Part shown: positions 33,985 through 43,080 of the stretch, piece after piece
Position numbering within the stretch: position 1 is the stretch's first letter
Layout: each line of letters starts with the position of its first letter
Origin: Streptomyces acidiscabies
GTDB lineage: Bacteria; Actinomycetota; Actinomycetes; Streptomycetales; Streptomycetaceae
Assembly (NCBI RefSeq): GCF_020010905.1
Contig: NZ_JAGJBY010000001.1
Location: 372,001 to 436,000, forward strand
Length of the DNA stretch: 64,000 bases
Direction: 5' to 3'
Notes under the pieces: generated by a model
Told to the model about the DNA's origin: nothing
The model's database searches: none
The model's input: only the letters and a program-made list of their open reading frames with translations
Translations under genes and position numbers: made by a program

Positions 33985-35406
33985 TCACGCCCAAGTGATC
34001 AGCTTCTTCGGCTGTTCCAGGATCGCCGCGATGTCGGCCAGGAACTTCGAGCCCAGCTCGCCGTCCACCAACCGGTGATCGAAGGAGAGCGCGAGAGTCG
34101 TCACCTGCCGGGGCTTGACCTTGCCCTTGTGGACCCACGGCTGGAGTTTGATCGCGCCGATCGCCAGGATCGCCGACTCCCCGGGGTTGAGGATCGGCGT
34201 GCCCGTGTCGATGCCGAAGACGCCGACGTTGGTGATCGTCACCGTGCCGCCCTGCATCGCCGCCGGGGAGGTCTTGCCGTCGCGGGCCGTCGTCACCAAA
34301 TCGCCGAGCTCCGCAGCCAGTTCCGGCAGCGTCTTGGCCTGTGCGTCCTTGATGTTCGGGACGAGCAGGCCGCGCGGCGTCGCGGCGGCGATGCCGAGGT
34401 TGACGTAGTGCTTGAGGACGATCTCCTGCGCCGCCTCGTCCCAGGACGCGTTGATCTCCGGGTTGCGCTTGATCGCGACCAGGAGCGCCTTGGCGATCAG
34501 GAGCAGGGGGTTGACCCGCAGGCCCGCGAGGTCCTTGTCCCGCTTCAGCTCCCCGACCAGCTTCAGGGTCCGGGTGACGTCGACCGTCACGAACTCCGTG
34601 ACGTGCGGCGCGGTGAAGGCGGAGCCGACCATCGCCGTTGCCGTCGCCTTGCGGACGCCCTTGACGGGGATGCGGGTCTCACGGCTGGTGTCGTACGCCG
34701 GTACGGCGACGGCCGGCACCACCGCCGGAGTCACCACAGGCACCGCCGCCTTGTGCACATCCTCCCGCGTGACGACCCCGTCGGGGCCGGTCGGCGTCAC
34801 CGTCGCCAAGTCCACGCCGAGATCCTTCGCGAGCTTCCGCACCGGAGGCTTGGCCAACGGCCGCTCAGCAGACTCCGTACGCCCAGCAGGCTCCGTACGC
34901 CCAACGGACTCCGCACGCTCCTCGACAACCGGCGCCGCTGCCACGTACCCATGCCCGTTCAACTCCGCCTGCACAGCGGGCGCGGCAGCGGTAGGCACCT
35001 CCGCGACCCCCTTGCGAGGCCGCCGCTTGGTCGACGACGCCGCCACCCCGTACCCGACGAGCACAGGCTGACGCCCCTCGGGCTTCGGCTCCTCAGCAAC
35101 AGACGCCTGGGCCGGCACATCAACCGCCGCACCAGCACCCACCGCACCCCCCACCTCCACCGCGATGATCGCCACCCCCACATCCACAGTCGCCCCCTCG
35201 GCGAACCGCAACTCCCGCACCACCCCGTCGTACGGAATCGGCAGCTCCACAGCCGCCTTCGCCGTCTCGACCTCGCACACCACCTGCCCGTCGGAGACCA
35301 CGTCCCCCGGCTGGACGTACCACTTGAGGATCTCCGCCTCCGTGAGCCCCTCGCCCACGTCCGGCATCTTGAATTCGCGTACCGCGGATTCGGTCATCGT
35401 CGTCAC
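33985..35406 (-). CDS. bkdC: Dihydrolipoamide acyltransferase E2, bkd operon 1
   Basis: 473 residues. A single lipoyl domain has Lys50 in CEVETAKAAVE as the lipoylation site; after a Pro/Ala/Arg linker comes the peripheral subunit-binding domain (PVRKLAKDLGVDLATVTPTG), then the catalytic trimer domain ending with SFDHRLVDG, the His-Asp pair at about 444 and 448. It transfers acyl groups from E1-bound TPP to CoA. The GTG at 35406 follows AGGAGAGG and is 10 bases after E1beta. The branched-chain assignment rests on the two-operon layout with a BkdR-like gene; a pyruvate-type complex is the alternative. Confidence 0.92.
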   Translation of the reverse strand: MTTMTESAVREFKMPDVGEGLTEAEILKWYVQPGDVVSDGQVVCEVETAKAAVELPIPYDGVVRELRFAEGATVDVGVAIIAVEVGGAVGAGAAVDVPAQASVAEEPKPEGRQPVLVGYGVAASSTKRRPRKGVAEVPTAAAPAVQAELNGHGYVAAAPVVEERAESVGRTEPAGRTESAERPLAKPPVRKLAKDLGVDLATVTPTGPDGVVTREDVHKAAVPVVTPAVVPAVAVPAYDTSRETRIPVKGVRKATATAMVGSAFTAPHVTEFVTVDVTRTLKLVGELKRDKDLAGLRVNPLLLIAKALLVAIKRNPEINASWDEAAQEIVLKHYVNLGIAAATPRGLLVPNIKDAQAKTLPELAAELGDLVTTARDGKTSPAAMQGGTVTITNVGVFGIDTGTPILNPGESAILAIGAIKLQPWVHKGKVKPRQVTTLALSFDHRLVDGELGSKFLADIAAILEQPKKLITWA

Positions 35407-35416
35407 GTCCCTCTCC

Positions 35417-36397
35417 TCAGTACGCCAGGGCACGGTCGACGGTGTCGAGCACCCGGTCAAGCCCCGGTAGGTACTCCTCTTCGAGGCGGGCCGGCGGATA
35501 GGGGGTGTGATAGCCACCGACCCGCAGCACAGGCGCCTCCAAGTGGTAGAAGCACCGCTCGGTGATCCGCGCCGCGATCTCCGCGCCGGAGCCGAAGAAG
35601 ACGGGCGCCTCGTGGACGACGACGAGCCGCCGGGTCTTCTCGACGGACGTCTGGATCGCGTCGAAGTCGAGCGGCGAGACCGACCGCAGGTCGAGGACCT
35701 CCAGGGACTTGCCCTCCTCGGCGGCGGCGTCGGCGGCCTCCAGACAGACCTTCACCATCGGCCCGTACGCGACCAGCGTGAGATCGGACCCCTCGCGCAC
35801 CCGGACCGCCTTGTGCAGCGGCCCCGGAATCGCCTCCGTGTCCACCTCGGACCGGTCCCAGTACCGCCGCTTCGGCTCGAAGAAGATCACCGGATCGTCG
35901 CTGTGGATGGCCTGCTGCATCATCCAGTACGCGTCCGCCGCGTTGGAGGGCGAGACGATCTTCAGCCCCGCGACGTGCGCGAAGAGCGCCTCGGGCGACT
36001 CGGAGTGGTGCTCGACCGCGCCGATACCGCCGCCGTAGGGGATCCGGACGACGACGGGGAGCTTGACCTTGCCCAGCGAGCGCGCGTGCATCTTCGCGAG
36101 CTGGGTGACGATCTGGTCGTACGCCGGGAAGACGAACCCGTCGAACTGGATCTCCACGACCGGGCGGTAGCCGCGCAGGGCCAGCCCGATGGCCGTACCG
36201 ACGATGCCCGACTCGGCGAGTGGTGTGTCGATGACGCGGCTCTCGCCGAAGTCCTTCTGGAGGCCGTCGGTGACGCGGAAGACGCCGCCGAGCTTGCCGA
36301 CGTCCTCGCCCATGACCAGGACCTTGGGGTCCTCTTCCAGCGCGCGGCGCAGCGACTCGTTGATCGCCTTGGCCACTGCCAATTTCTCGACTGCCAT
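35417..36397 (-). CDS. bkdB: 2-oxo acid dehydrogenase E1 beta, bkd operon 1
   Basis: 326 residues, full length for the beta chain of alpha2-beta2 E1. Signatures are VMGEDVGKLGGVFRVTDGL, DTPLAESGIVGTAIGLAL, and GGGIGAVEHHSESPEA, containing the HH used in catalysis, plus FEPKRRYW. With the alpha chain it decarboxylates branched 2-oxo acids (from Val, Leu, Ile) and passes the acyl group to E2. It is five bases downstream of E1alpha. Confidence 0.94.
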   Translation of the reverse strand: MAVEKLAVAKAINESLRRALEEDPKVLVMGEDVGKLGGVFRVTDGLQKDFGESRVIDTPLAESGIVGTAIGLALRGYRPVVEIQFDGFVFPAYDQIVTQLAKMHARSLGKVKLPVVVRIPYGGGIGAVEHHSESPEALFAHVAGLKIVSPSNAADAYWMMQQAIHSDDPVIFFEPKRRYWDRSEVDTEAIPGPLHKAVRVREGSDLTLVAYGPMVKVCLEAADAAAEEGKSLEVLDLRSVSPLDFDAIQTSVEKTRRLVVVHEAPVFFGSGAEIAARITERCFYHLEAPVLRVGGYHTPYPPARLEEEYLPGLDRVLDTVDRALAY

Positions 36398-36402
36398 GTG
36401 TG

Positions 36403-37566
36403 TCAGACCCCCTCTGCCTCGGTGAACGACGCCTGGTAGGCGGCGAACTGAGCCCGCTCCTCGTCGACGAGCGAGTGCCCGTCCGCGTAGGCGTTCTCGA
36501 AGATCGCGAACCGGTCGGGGTCCGGCATCCCCCGGACCGCTTCGCGCACTCGTTTGCCCAACGCCTCGGACTCGGCTTCGAGTTCCTCGAAAAATCCCTC
36601 TTCAGGGTGGTTTACACCCTTGAACGACTCCAGATACGTCCGCAGCCGCAGAATCGGGTCCTTCGCCTCCCACGCCACCCGCTCGTCGTCCAGCCGGTAC
36701 CGCGTCGGATCGTCGGACGTCGTATGCGCCCCCATCCGATACGTGTACGCCTCGACCAGCGTCGGCCCCTCCCCGCTGCGCGCCCGCTCCAGCGCCCACT
36801 TGGTCACCGCGAGACACGCGAGCACGTCGTTGCCGTCGACCCGGACCCCGGGGAACCCGTACCCCTGCGCCCGCTGGTACAGCGGAACCCGCGTCTGCTT
36901 CTCGGTCGGCTCCGAGATCGCCCACTGGTTGTTCTGGCAGAAGAACACGACGGGCGCGTTGTAGACGGCGGAGAAGGTGAACGATTCCGCGACGTCCCCC
37001 TGGCTGGACGCGCCGTCGCCGAAGTACGCGATGACCGCGCTGTCCGCGCCGTCCTTGGCGACCCCCATCGCGTACCCGGTCGCGTGCAGCGTCTGGGAGC
37101 CGATGACGATCGTGTAGAGCTGGAAGTTGTTGCTGTTGGGGTCCCAGCCGCCGTTGTTGACGCCCCGGAACATGCCGAGCAGGTTCTCGGGCGGGACGCC
37201 CCGGCACCAGGCGACGCCGTGCTCGCGGTAGGTCGGGAAGACGTAGTCGTCGTCGCGCAGGGCGCGTCCGGAGCCGATCTGAGCGGCTTCCTGGCCGAGC
37301 AGCGAGGCCCACAGGCCGAGTTCGCCCTGGCGCTGGAGGGAGGTCGCCTCGGCGTCGAACCGCCGGGTGAGGACCATGTCGCGGTACAGGCCGCGGAGTT
37401 GTTCGGGGGTGATGTCGGCGACGTACTTGTCGTACTCGGCGTTCTTGACCCGCTTGCCCTCGGGGGTCAGCAGCTGCACGAGTTCGGGTGCGGTGGTCTT
37501 CTTCGAGGCGGCCTTGCCTCCGCCGCCGCGTCGCGGTGTGCGCGGGGCAGTGCTCTCCACGGTCAC
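36403..37566 (-). CDS. bkdA: 2-oxo acid dehydrogenase E1 alpha, bkd operon 1
   Basis: 387 residues from the GTG at 37566, with GGAGGAG upstream. A basic N-terminal extension (PRRGGGGKAASKK) precedes the TPP-binding core: YFGDGASSQGDVAESFTFSAV and PVVFFCQNNQWAIS form the GDG...NN thiamine motif, and RMGAHTTSDDPTRYR is the region of the phosphorylation loop of mammalian E1. First gene of the operon E1alpha-E1beta-E2; no E3 is present, so dihydrolipoamide dehydrogenase comes from elsewhere. Confidence 0.94.
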   Translation of the reverse strand: MTVESTAPRTPRRGGGGKAASKKTTAPELVQLLTPEGKRVKNAEYDKYVADITPEQLRGLYRDMVLTRRFDAEATSLQRQGELGLWASLLGQEAAQIGSGRALRDDDYVFPTYREHGVAWCRGVPPENLLGMFRGVNNGGWDPNSNNFQLYTIVIGSQTLHATGYAMGVAKDGADSAVIAYFGDGASSQGDVAESFTFSAVYNAPVVFFCQNNQWAISEPTEKQTRVPLYQRAQGYGFPGVRVDGNDVLACLAVTKWALERARSGEGPTLVEAYTYRMGAHTTSDDPTRYRLDDERVAWEAKDPILRLRTYLESFKGVNHPEEGFFEELEAESEALGKRVREAVRGMPDPDRFAIFENAYADGHSLVDEERAQFAAYQASFTEAEGV

Positions 37567-37871
37567 GTGTAGCTCCTCCGTCGGTCCGGCTCCCGGGGTT
37601 GCCGGGGTCCAGTGCGGCCTACCTGTTTCCGGACACCCGTGCGCGGGGTGGGCGCCATTCGGCCGGAACAGGCGTGACATGAGCTCCGGCGAGCGCCCTG
37701 GGGCGCTCACGTTACCCAGTGCTCCACATTTCTGTGAAACCCCTTCTGACCTGCGTTTTTACTCGGATTTCCAAGTAAATTCGGCAAAGCCGTGAAGGGC
37801 CCTGGTCACAGCCTCGCAGGAGGCCGGAGCAACGGCACGTTATCCCGCGCTCCCCGGCCACGGGAAGGGTT
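37567..37871. promoter_or_regulatory. Divergent promoter region of bkd operon 1 and the response regulator
   Basis: This 305-base gap has a GC-rich left half and an AT-rich core at 37720-37795. In it, TTTACT at 37758-37763 and AGTAAA at 37774-37779 form an inverted repeat, extended by GG/CC inside to an imperfect 22-bp palindrome. A site like this suits an Lrp/AsnC regulator, such as the BkdR-type protein encoded at 56.2 kb. No gene lies here. Confidence 0.45.
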
Positions 37872-38549
37872 GTGTGTGAAACTGATCTCGTGCACGAAAA
37901 GGCGGAAATCAGGGTTTTTCTCCTCGATGACCATGAAGTCGTACGGCGTGGCGTGCGCGAGCTGCTCGCGGTCGAGGACGGCATCGAGGTGATCGGCGAG
38001 GCGGGTACGGCGGCGGAGGCGCTCGCCCGTATCCCGGCCCTGCGGCCCGACGTAGCCGTCCTCGACGTGCGGCTTCCCGACGGCAGCGGCGTCGAGGTGT
38101 GCCGCGAGATCCGCTCCCAGGACCCGTCCCTCAAGTGTCTGATACTGACCTCTTTCGCGGACGACGAGGCCCTGTTCGAGGCGATCATGGCGGGCGCGTC
38201 CGGATACGTCCTGAAGGCGATCCGCGGCGACGAACTGCTGTCCGCGGTACGGGACATCGCCGCGGGAAAGTCCCTCCTCGACCCCGTCGCCACCGCGCGC
38301 GTGCTGGAGCGGCTGCGGGAGGGCGCCCCCAAGGGAGACGAACGCCTGGAGCGGCTCACCGACCAGGAGCGCCGCATCCTCCACCTCATCGGCGAGGGCC
38401 TCACGAACCGGCAGATCGGCGAGGAGCTGCACCTCGCGGAGAAGACGATCAAGAACTACGTGTCGAGCCTGCTGGCGAAGCTGGGGATGCAGCGGAGGTC
38501 GCAGGCGGCGGCGTACGTGGCGCGGATGCAGGTGGGCGGGCAGAACTGA
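37872..38549 (+). CDS. NarL/FixJ-type response regulator
   Basis: 225 residues. The receiver has acidic pocket Asp19/Asp20, phospho-acceptor Asp65 in [11 protein letters not shown], the conserved Thr in LILTSF and Lys in YVLKAIRG. The LuxR-type HTH ([20 protein letters not shown]...[19 protein letters not shown]) is at about 155-215. No histidine kinase is adjacent, so it is an orphan regulator. It is divergent from bkd operon 1. The GTG start at 37872 has GGAAGG upstream; an in-frame GTG at 37890 is possible. Confidence 0.93.
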   Translation: MCETDLVHEKAEIRVFLLDDHEVVRRGVRELLAVEDGIEVIGEAGTAAEALARIPALRPDVAVLDVRLPDGSGVEVCREIRSQDPSLKCLILTSFADDEALFEAIMAGASGYVLKAIRGDELLSAVRDIAAGKSLLDPVATARVLERLREGAPKGDERLERLTDQERRILHLIGEGLTNRQIGEELHLAEKTIKNYVSSLLAKLGMQRRSQAAAYVARMQVGGQN

Positions 38550-38562
38550 AGCGAGCGGAACT

Positions 38563-38602
38563 GAAGGGGAGCCCGCCCGCATGCCCGGGCGGGCTCCCCT
38601 TC
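38563..38602. terminator. Perfect 17-bp bidirectional terminator
   Basis: Arms 38563-38579 and 38586-38602 are perfect inverse complements around a 6-base loop, between the converging response regulator and small secreted protein genes. Confidence 0.92.
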
Positions 38603-38619
38603 GGCTTCGGCGAAGCGGT

Positions 38620-38844
38620 TCAGCAGGAGCCGACCACCCGGGACTGCCAGGGCATACCGCACGGGTTCAGCGTCGGGCCCGCCGGCTTGGCGAACCCGTA
38701 GAGCGTGCCCCTCTCGCAGATCTGTATCTGCGAGAGGTCCAGGCAGGGGTCGTTGTTGAAGGTGAGCGCCTGGGCCGAGCCGGACCCGGCGAAGACGGCG
38801 ACTCCGGCGACACCGGCCGCGAAGGCGAGACCGATCTTGCGCAT
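38620..38844 (-). CDS. Small secreted protein
   Basis: 74 residues with GGGGGA upstream. The Sec signal peptide (KIGLAFAAGVAGVAVFAGSGSA) leaves a mature part of about 48 residues with four Cys (NNDPCLDLSQIQICERG, NPCGMPWQ, final SC). No motif is recognised; it is probably an extracellular disulfide-bonded peptide of unknown role. Confidence 0.75.
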   Translation of the reverse strand: MRKIGLAFAAGVAGVAVFAGSGSAQALTFNNDPCLDLSQIQICERGTLYGFAKPAGPTLNPCGMPWQSRVVGSC

Positions 38845-39053
38845 GATTCCCCCAAGGGTGTGCGATGTGGTCGAGATCGATCAAGAGCATGCAAGATCGG
38901 AAGCGGGCGGGTCCAACGTTTCGAAGAAGATCGAAACGTCGCCCCGGAACCGGCGTACTCCGGCGCACTCCCTCTTACTCGGGACTTACGTCCCGTTCCC
39001 CAGGGGCATCAGGCCCTGTCCCCGCCAGTGGGACCGCGCCCACAGTGGACGTC

Positions 39054-39404
39054 ATGCCGCTCACCGCCGACACCCGGCACGCCCTCGACCTCCTCGCCGA
39101 CGCCGACCACGGCCAGGTCGCGGCCAGCGTCCGCGCGCTGCCGTTCCTCGCGACCGCCCGCCACGCCGTCGTCGCGGACCGGCTGCTCCTGCGGCTGTGC
39201 GCCCACCAGCGCGCGTGCGCGGGGCAGATCGTGGCGTACGGGACCGGCGCGGCCGATCACTGGTCGGTGCAGGTCGTCGGGCTGTGCGAGACGGCCGAGC
39301 CGACGGTGGAGGAGCGGGCGCTGTTCCCGGGGGAGGCGCCGGCGGACCCCGTCTATCTGTGGGTCACGCCGCAGTACGCGACGGTGCACACGGAGAAAGA
39401 CTGA
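39054..39404 (+). CDS. Small split-barrel (PPOX/FMN-binding-like) protein
   Basis: 116 residues. Sequence pattern HALDLLADADHGQVAASVRALPFLATARHAVVADRLLLRL...GQIVAYGTGAADHWSVQVVG follows the compact split-barrel of pyridoxamine-phosphate-oxidase-like flavin proteins, common in Streptomyces. The cofactor and reaction are not known. A GTG three codons upstream (39045) is an alternative start. No clear ribosome site precedes either. Confidence 0.75.
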   Translation: MPLTADTRHALDLLADADHGQVAASVRALPFLATARHAVVADRLLLRLCAHQRACAGQIVAYGTGAADHWSVQVVGLCETAEPTVEERALFPGEAPADPVYLWVTPQYATVHTEKD

Positions 39405-39451
39405 GGCGCGTACCGATCGGCACGCGCCCCCTCCTGCTCAGCTCCGGCGTT

Positions 39452-41095
39452 TCAGCCGCCGGTCAGCCCGCCCAGCCCCGTCGTACCGCCGTCGGACGTC
39501 CCCCCGTTGGACGTCCCGCCGTCGGACGTCCCCCCGTTGTTCGTACCGGACGACGTCCCCGTGCTCCCCTGGTTCGTCGTCCCCGTCGACGTGTCCCCGG
39601 TGGTGCCCGGGTCCGACGACGGCTCCGGCGAGTCGTCGCCCGAAGGCGTCGGCTCGCTGCTCTGTTCCTGCGTCTTCGAAGGCGTCGGCGACGGCTTGGG
39701 CGTGGACGGGTCGGGGTAGTTCCCGCTCCCGCCGGACGTCGTGCTGTTCTCGGTCGACGAGTCGCTCGAATCGTCGGACTCGGTCTCGCTCGGCGAGGGC
39801 GACGAGGAGTCCGAGCTGGTCGTGGACGAGACGGTCGGCGTCGGAGTGGGGTCCGTGCCGCCGCCCTTGCCGCCGGTGTTCTGGAGCGCGATCGCGACGC
39901 CCGCCGCGATGGCGATGATCGCCAGCACCGCGAGGATCCACAGCTTCCCGCGCCCGCTGCCGTGGTTGCCGTGGCCTTCGAAGCCGCCGTCGTCGCCGCC
40001 CCCGTACCCCTGGGGCAGGATCGGCTGCGGGATCTGCGAGGTCGCGCCGCCGTGACCGCCCTGCGGCATCATCGTCGTGCTGGAGTAGCCGCCGGTGACG
40101 GGGTGCGCGGCGATCGGCGCGGTGACCGGGCCGGTGTTCCAGGTGCCGGTGTGCGCGCCGTGGTCGTACAGCATCTGGAGGCCGTACTGGACGAGCCCGC
40201 GCATCTCCTCGGCCGTCTGGAACCGGTCGTCCGGCTCCTTCGCGAGCGCGCGCATCGCGAGCCCGTCGAGCTCCGGCGGGGAGGCGCCGCCGGACGCCTG
40301 CGAGGGGGGTACGGGGATGTCCTGGACGTGCTGGTAGACCACCGACAGCGGGGTCTCGCCGACGAACGGGGGCCGCAGCGCGAGGAGTTCGTACAGCATG
40401 CAGCCGGTGGCGTACAGGTCGGAGCGGTGGTCGACGGCCTTTCCGAGCGCCTGTTCGGGGGAGAGGTACTGCGGCGTCCCCATGACCATGCCGGTTTGAG
40501 TCATCGTCGTGGACGCGCCGTGCAGCGCGCGGGCGATGCCGAAGTCCATGACCTTGACGGCGCCGTTGTGCGTGATGATCACGTTGGCCGGCTTGATGTC
40601 GCGGTGCACGATGCCGTGCTGGTGCGAATACGCGAGCGCTTCGAGGACCCCGGAGACGATGATCAGCGCCTGTTCGGGACCGGGCGCCTCCGCGTTCAGC
40701 AGCAGATCGCGGATCGTGCGGCCCTCGACGATCTCCATGACGATGTACGGCACGGCCTGGCCGTTGGCCATGACATCTTCGCCGGAGTCGTACACGGCGA
40801 CGATGGAGTGGTGGTTCAGACCGGCCACCGACTGGGCCTCGCGCGTGAAGCGGGCCTTGGACGTCGGGTCCTCGGCGAGGTCGGAGCGCAGCAGCTTGAC
40901 GGCGACGGTCCGGCCGAGGCGTACGTCCTCAGCGGCGAACACCTCCGCCATGCCGCCCCGGCCGAGTCTGCGCGTGAGCCGGTAACGTCCGTCACCGACC
41001 AGGCCGCCGTTGCCCCACTGTTCCGGCGCGTCCGACATACCGCCGTCAGTCGCCTCGGGGTCGGACGGGCCCTGAGAGCGCTGCTGCTGTGCCAT
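39452..41095 (-). CDS. Ser/Thr protein kinase with Ser/Thr-rich ectodomain
   Basis: 547 residues. The kinase domain (about 38-300) has the glycine loop LGRGGMAEVF, Lys67 in VAVKLL, HRDIKPANVI and VMDFGIARAL, then GMVMGTPQYLSPEQA. One transmembrane helix (LWILAVLAIIAIAAGVAIAL) is near residue 386. The outside part is low complexity: Ser/Thr/Pro-rich, then Gly-Thr-Ser-Asp repeats (GGTSDGGTSNGG). There are no PASTA domains, so it is not a classic PknB. It is divergent from a second kinase. An internal ATG (M20) is also possible. Confidence 0.94.
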   Translation of the reverse strand: MAQQQRSQGPSDPEATDGGMSDAPEQWGNGGLVGDGRYRLTRRLGRGGMAEVFAAEDVRLGRTVAVKLLRSDLAEDPTSKARFTREAQSVAGLNHHSIVAVYDSGEDVMANGQAVPYIVMEIVEGRTIRDLLLNAEAPGPEQALIIVSGVLEALAYSHQHGIVHRDIKPANVIITHNGAVKVMDFGIARALHGASTTMTQTGMVMGTPQYLSPEQALGKAVDHRSDLYATGCMLYELLALRPPFVGETPLSVVYQHVQDIPVPPSQASGGASPPELDGLAMRALAKEPDDRFQTAEEMRGLVQYGLQMLYDHGAHTGTWNTGPVTAPIAAHPVTGGYSSTTMMPQGGHGGATSQIPQPILPQGYGGGDDGGFEGHGNHGSGRGKLWILAVLAIIAIAAGVAIALQNTGGKGGGTDPTPTPTVSSTTSSDSSSPSPSETESDDSSDSSTENSTTSGGSGNYPDPSTPKPSPTPSKTQEQSSEPTPSGDDSPEPSSDPGTTGDTSTGTTNQGSTGTSSGTNNGGTSDGGTSNGGTSDGGTTGLGGLTGG

Positions 41096-41402
41096 CAGTC
41101 CTCGCCGTCGTTTCTGCCCGCGGTGCGCGCGGTGTTGTCACGGTCTCCGTCGGCCACGCTACAGCCTCCCGCCGGGCCCCCGATCCGGGAAGGCCCCTGT
41201 GAGGAGCCCGCCCGGACGTGTGCTCGTGCACATTCCGTGTTCCGGTGATGCGGAGGCTGTGACGCTCGTGCGGTGCTTCTTTCGCGTACGGTCACGGAAC
41301 GGGCACCGAGCTTGACGTGTGAGGGGCCTGAGGCAGACTTGGCCGAGATTGACGCATGGGATCAATGGTCTCGGTCACTACGAACGCGGTGGCGACGGCC
41401 TG
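41096..41402. promoter_or_regulatory. Intergenic region between two divergent kinases
   Basis: 307 bases with no convincing reading frame. It should hold the two divergent promoters. I see no strong palindrome. The sequence around 41270-41300 (GTGCTTCTTTCGCGTACGG) is the least GC-rich part. Confidence 0.4.
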
Positions 41403-43013
41403 ATGGGGGACGCGCAGACAATGAGCCACGACGGCGCAGACGGCCGCTTCACGGGGCAGTCGCTCGCGGGCGGACGCTACCAGGTACGCGGGCTGCTCGG
41501 CGAGGGCGGCATGGCCTCCGTGCACCTCGCCTACGACTCCGTCCTCGACCGGCAGGTCGCGGTCAAGACGCTGCACTCCCAGCTCGGCCGGGAGGAGGCG
41601 TTCCGGGAGCGGTTCAGGCGCGAGGCGCAGGCCGTGGCCAAGCTCTCCCACACCAACATCGTCTCCGTCTTCGACACCGGTGAGGACGTCAGCGGCGGCG
41701 AGACGACGCCGTACATCGTCATGGAGTTCGTCGAGGGCCGGCCGCTCGGCTCCGTCCTCGACACGGACGTGACGCAGTACGGCGCGATGCCCGCCGACAA
41801 GGCGCTCCAGATCACCGCCGACGTCCTCGCGGCGCTCGACATCAGCCACGAGATGGGGCTCGTCCACCGCGACATCAAGCCCGGCAACGTGATGATGACC
41901 AAGCGCGGGGTCGTCAAGGTCATGGACTTCGGCATCGCGCGGGCCATGCAGTCCGGGGTGACGTCGATGACGCAGACCGGGATGGTCGTCGGGACGCCGC
42001 AGTACCTCTCGCCGGAGCAGGCGCTCGGGCGCGCGGTGGACGCGCGGTCCGACCTCTACTCCGTCGGCATCATGCTGTTCCAGCTCGTCACCGGGCGCCT
42101 CCCCTTCGACGCGGACTCGCCGCTGGCCATCGCCTACGCGCACGTCCAGGAGGAGCCGCCGCGCGCCTCCTCCATCAACCGCGCGCTGCCGCCGGCCGTC
42201 GACGCGCTGATCGCCCGCGCGCTGAAGAAGAACCCCAACGAACGGTTCCCGAGCGCCGTCGCCATGCGCGACGAGTGCCTGCGCGTCGCCGCGTCCTTCC
42301 AGGCGGCGCCGCCGAGCATCGTGCCGGGGCAGCCCACGAGCAGCGGGCAGGGGGTGGGTTCGGCGGTGTTCCCGCCGGTGGGTCCGAGCACGCCGGCTCC
42401 CGGTCCGTACGGGGCTCAGCCCGGTCCTTACGGTGCGACGCCGCCGCCGCCTTCGTACGGCTATCCGCAGCAGGGGTACGCCACGCCGGCGCCCGCGTAC
42501 GGTGCCCAGACGTACCCGATGAACGGCGGGCCCTCGACGCCGGCGCCCGTGCCCACCGGCGGTCGCCGCAGCACTCGGCCCCTCGTCATCGGCTCCGTCG
42601 TCGCCGCCGTCGTCGCGGTCAGCGCGCTCCTCGTGGCCATCGCCCTCAACGCGGGCGGCGGGACGAAGGACGACGACAGCATCCTGGAGGTGACGGCGTC
42701 CCCGTCGGTCGCCGCCGGGCACCGGGGGCCGGACACGTCCAAGACCATCGAGGACACGGAGTGCTCCGAGCCCGAGGAGTCCTACAACGACCCGGCCAAG
42801 ATCCGCGTCCCCAACTTCAAGTTCAAGAACATCGACTCGGTCAAGGCGTGCCTCCAGGCGGCCGGCTGGCGCCCGAAGATCGTCAACGTGGACGAGAACA
42901 CGTTCGGTGAGGGCACGGTGATGAACCAGTTCCCGGCGGCGGACACGGACGTGGACCCGAAGAACATGCCGGAGATCCAGCTGAACGTGTCGACGGGGAA
43001 CCCGCCGTCCTGA
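41403..43013 (+). CDS. Ser/Thr protein kinase with a C-terminal PASTA-like domain
   Basis: 536 residues. Kinase domain (about 25-290): LLGEGGMASVHLAY, VAVKTLHS, HRDIKPGNVMMTK, VMDFGIARAM and GMVVGTPQYLSPEQALG. A Pro/Tyr/Gly-rich juxtamembrane linker precedes one TM helix (LVIGSVVAAVVAVSALLVAI) near 395. The outside part ends in one PASTA-like unit (KIRVPNFKFKNIDSVKACLQ...GWRPKIV), a module that binds peptidoglycan fragments in PknB kinases. It probably senses the wall. The start at 41403 has a weak ribosome site; MSHDG at 41421 is an alternative. Confidence 0.93.
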   Translation: MGDAQTMSHDGADGRFTGQSLAGGRYQVRGLLGEGGMASVHLAYDSVLDRQVAVKTLHSQLGREEAFRERFRREAQAVAKLSHTNIVSVFDTGEDVSGGETTPYIVMEFVEGRPLGSVLDTDVTQYGAMPADKALQITADVLAALDISHEMGLVHRDIKPGNVMMTKRGVVKVMDFGIARAMQSGVTSMTQTGMVVGTPQYLSPEQALGRAVDARSDLYSVGIMLFQLVTGRLPFDADSPLAIAYAHVQEEPPRASSINRALPPAVDALIARALKKNPNERFPSAVAMRDECLRVAASFQAAPPSIVPGQPTSSGQGVGSAVFPPVGPSTPAPGPYGAQPGPYGATPPPPSYGYPQQGYATPAPAYGAQTYPMNGGPSTPAPVPTGGRRSTRPLVIGSVVAAVVAVSALLVAIALNAGGGTKDDDSILEVTASPSVAAGHRGPDTSKTIEDTECSEPEESYNDPAKIRVPNFKFKNIDSVKACLQAAGWRPKIVNVDENTFGEGTVMNQFPAADTDVDPKNMPEIQLNVSTGNPPS

Positions 43014-43032
43014 GTGGTGTAGCGGTACGACG

Positions 43033-43061
43033 ACGCCCCGGACGGTTGACGTCCGGGGCGT
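43033..43061 (+). terminator. 11-bp hairpin with T-rich tail
   Basis: ACGCCCCGGAC (43033-43043) pairs with GTCCGGGGCGT (43051-43061), followed by TCTTTGTTG. It ends the kinase transcript and may also serve the convergent Bpa gene. Confidence 0.85.
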
Positions 43062-43080
43062 TCTTTGTTGTGTGTACGGC

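Noticed and set aside
39507..39719. A plus-strand Val/Pro/Asp-rich peptide frame opposite the kinase ectodomain
   Set aside because: It is the reverse reading of the GGTSDGG-type repeat and has no independent support.
38705..41248. An 847-residue plus-strand frame opposite the first kinase
   Set aside because: It shadows the kinase gene; composition is Arg/Gly/Val-rich with no motif.
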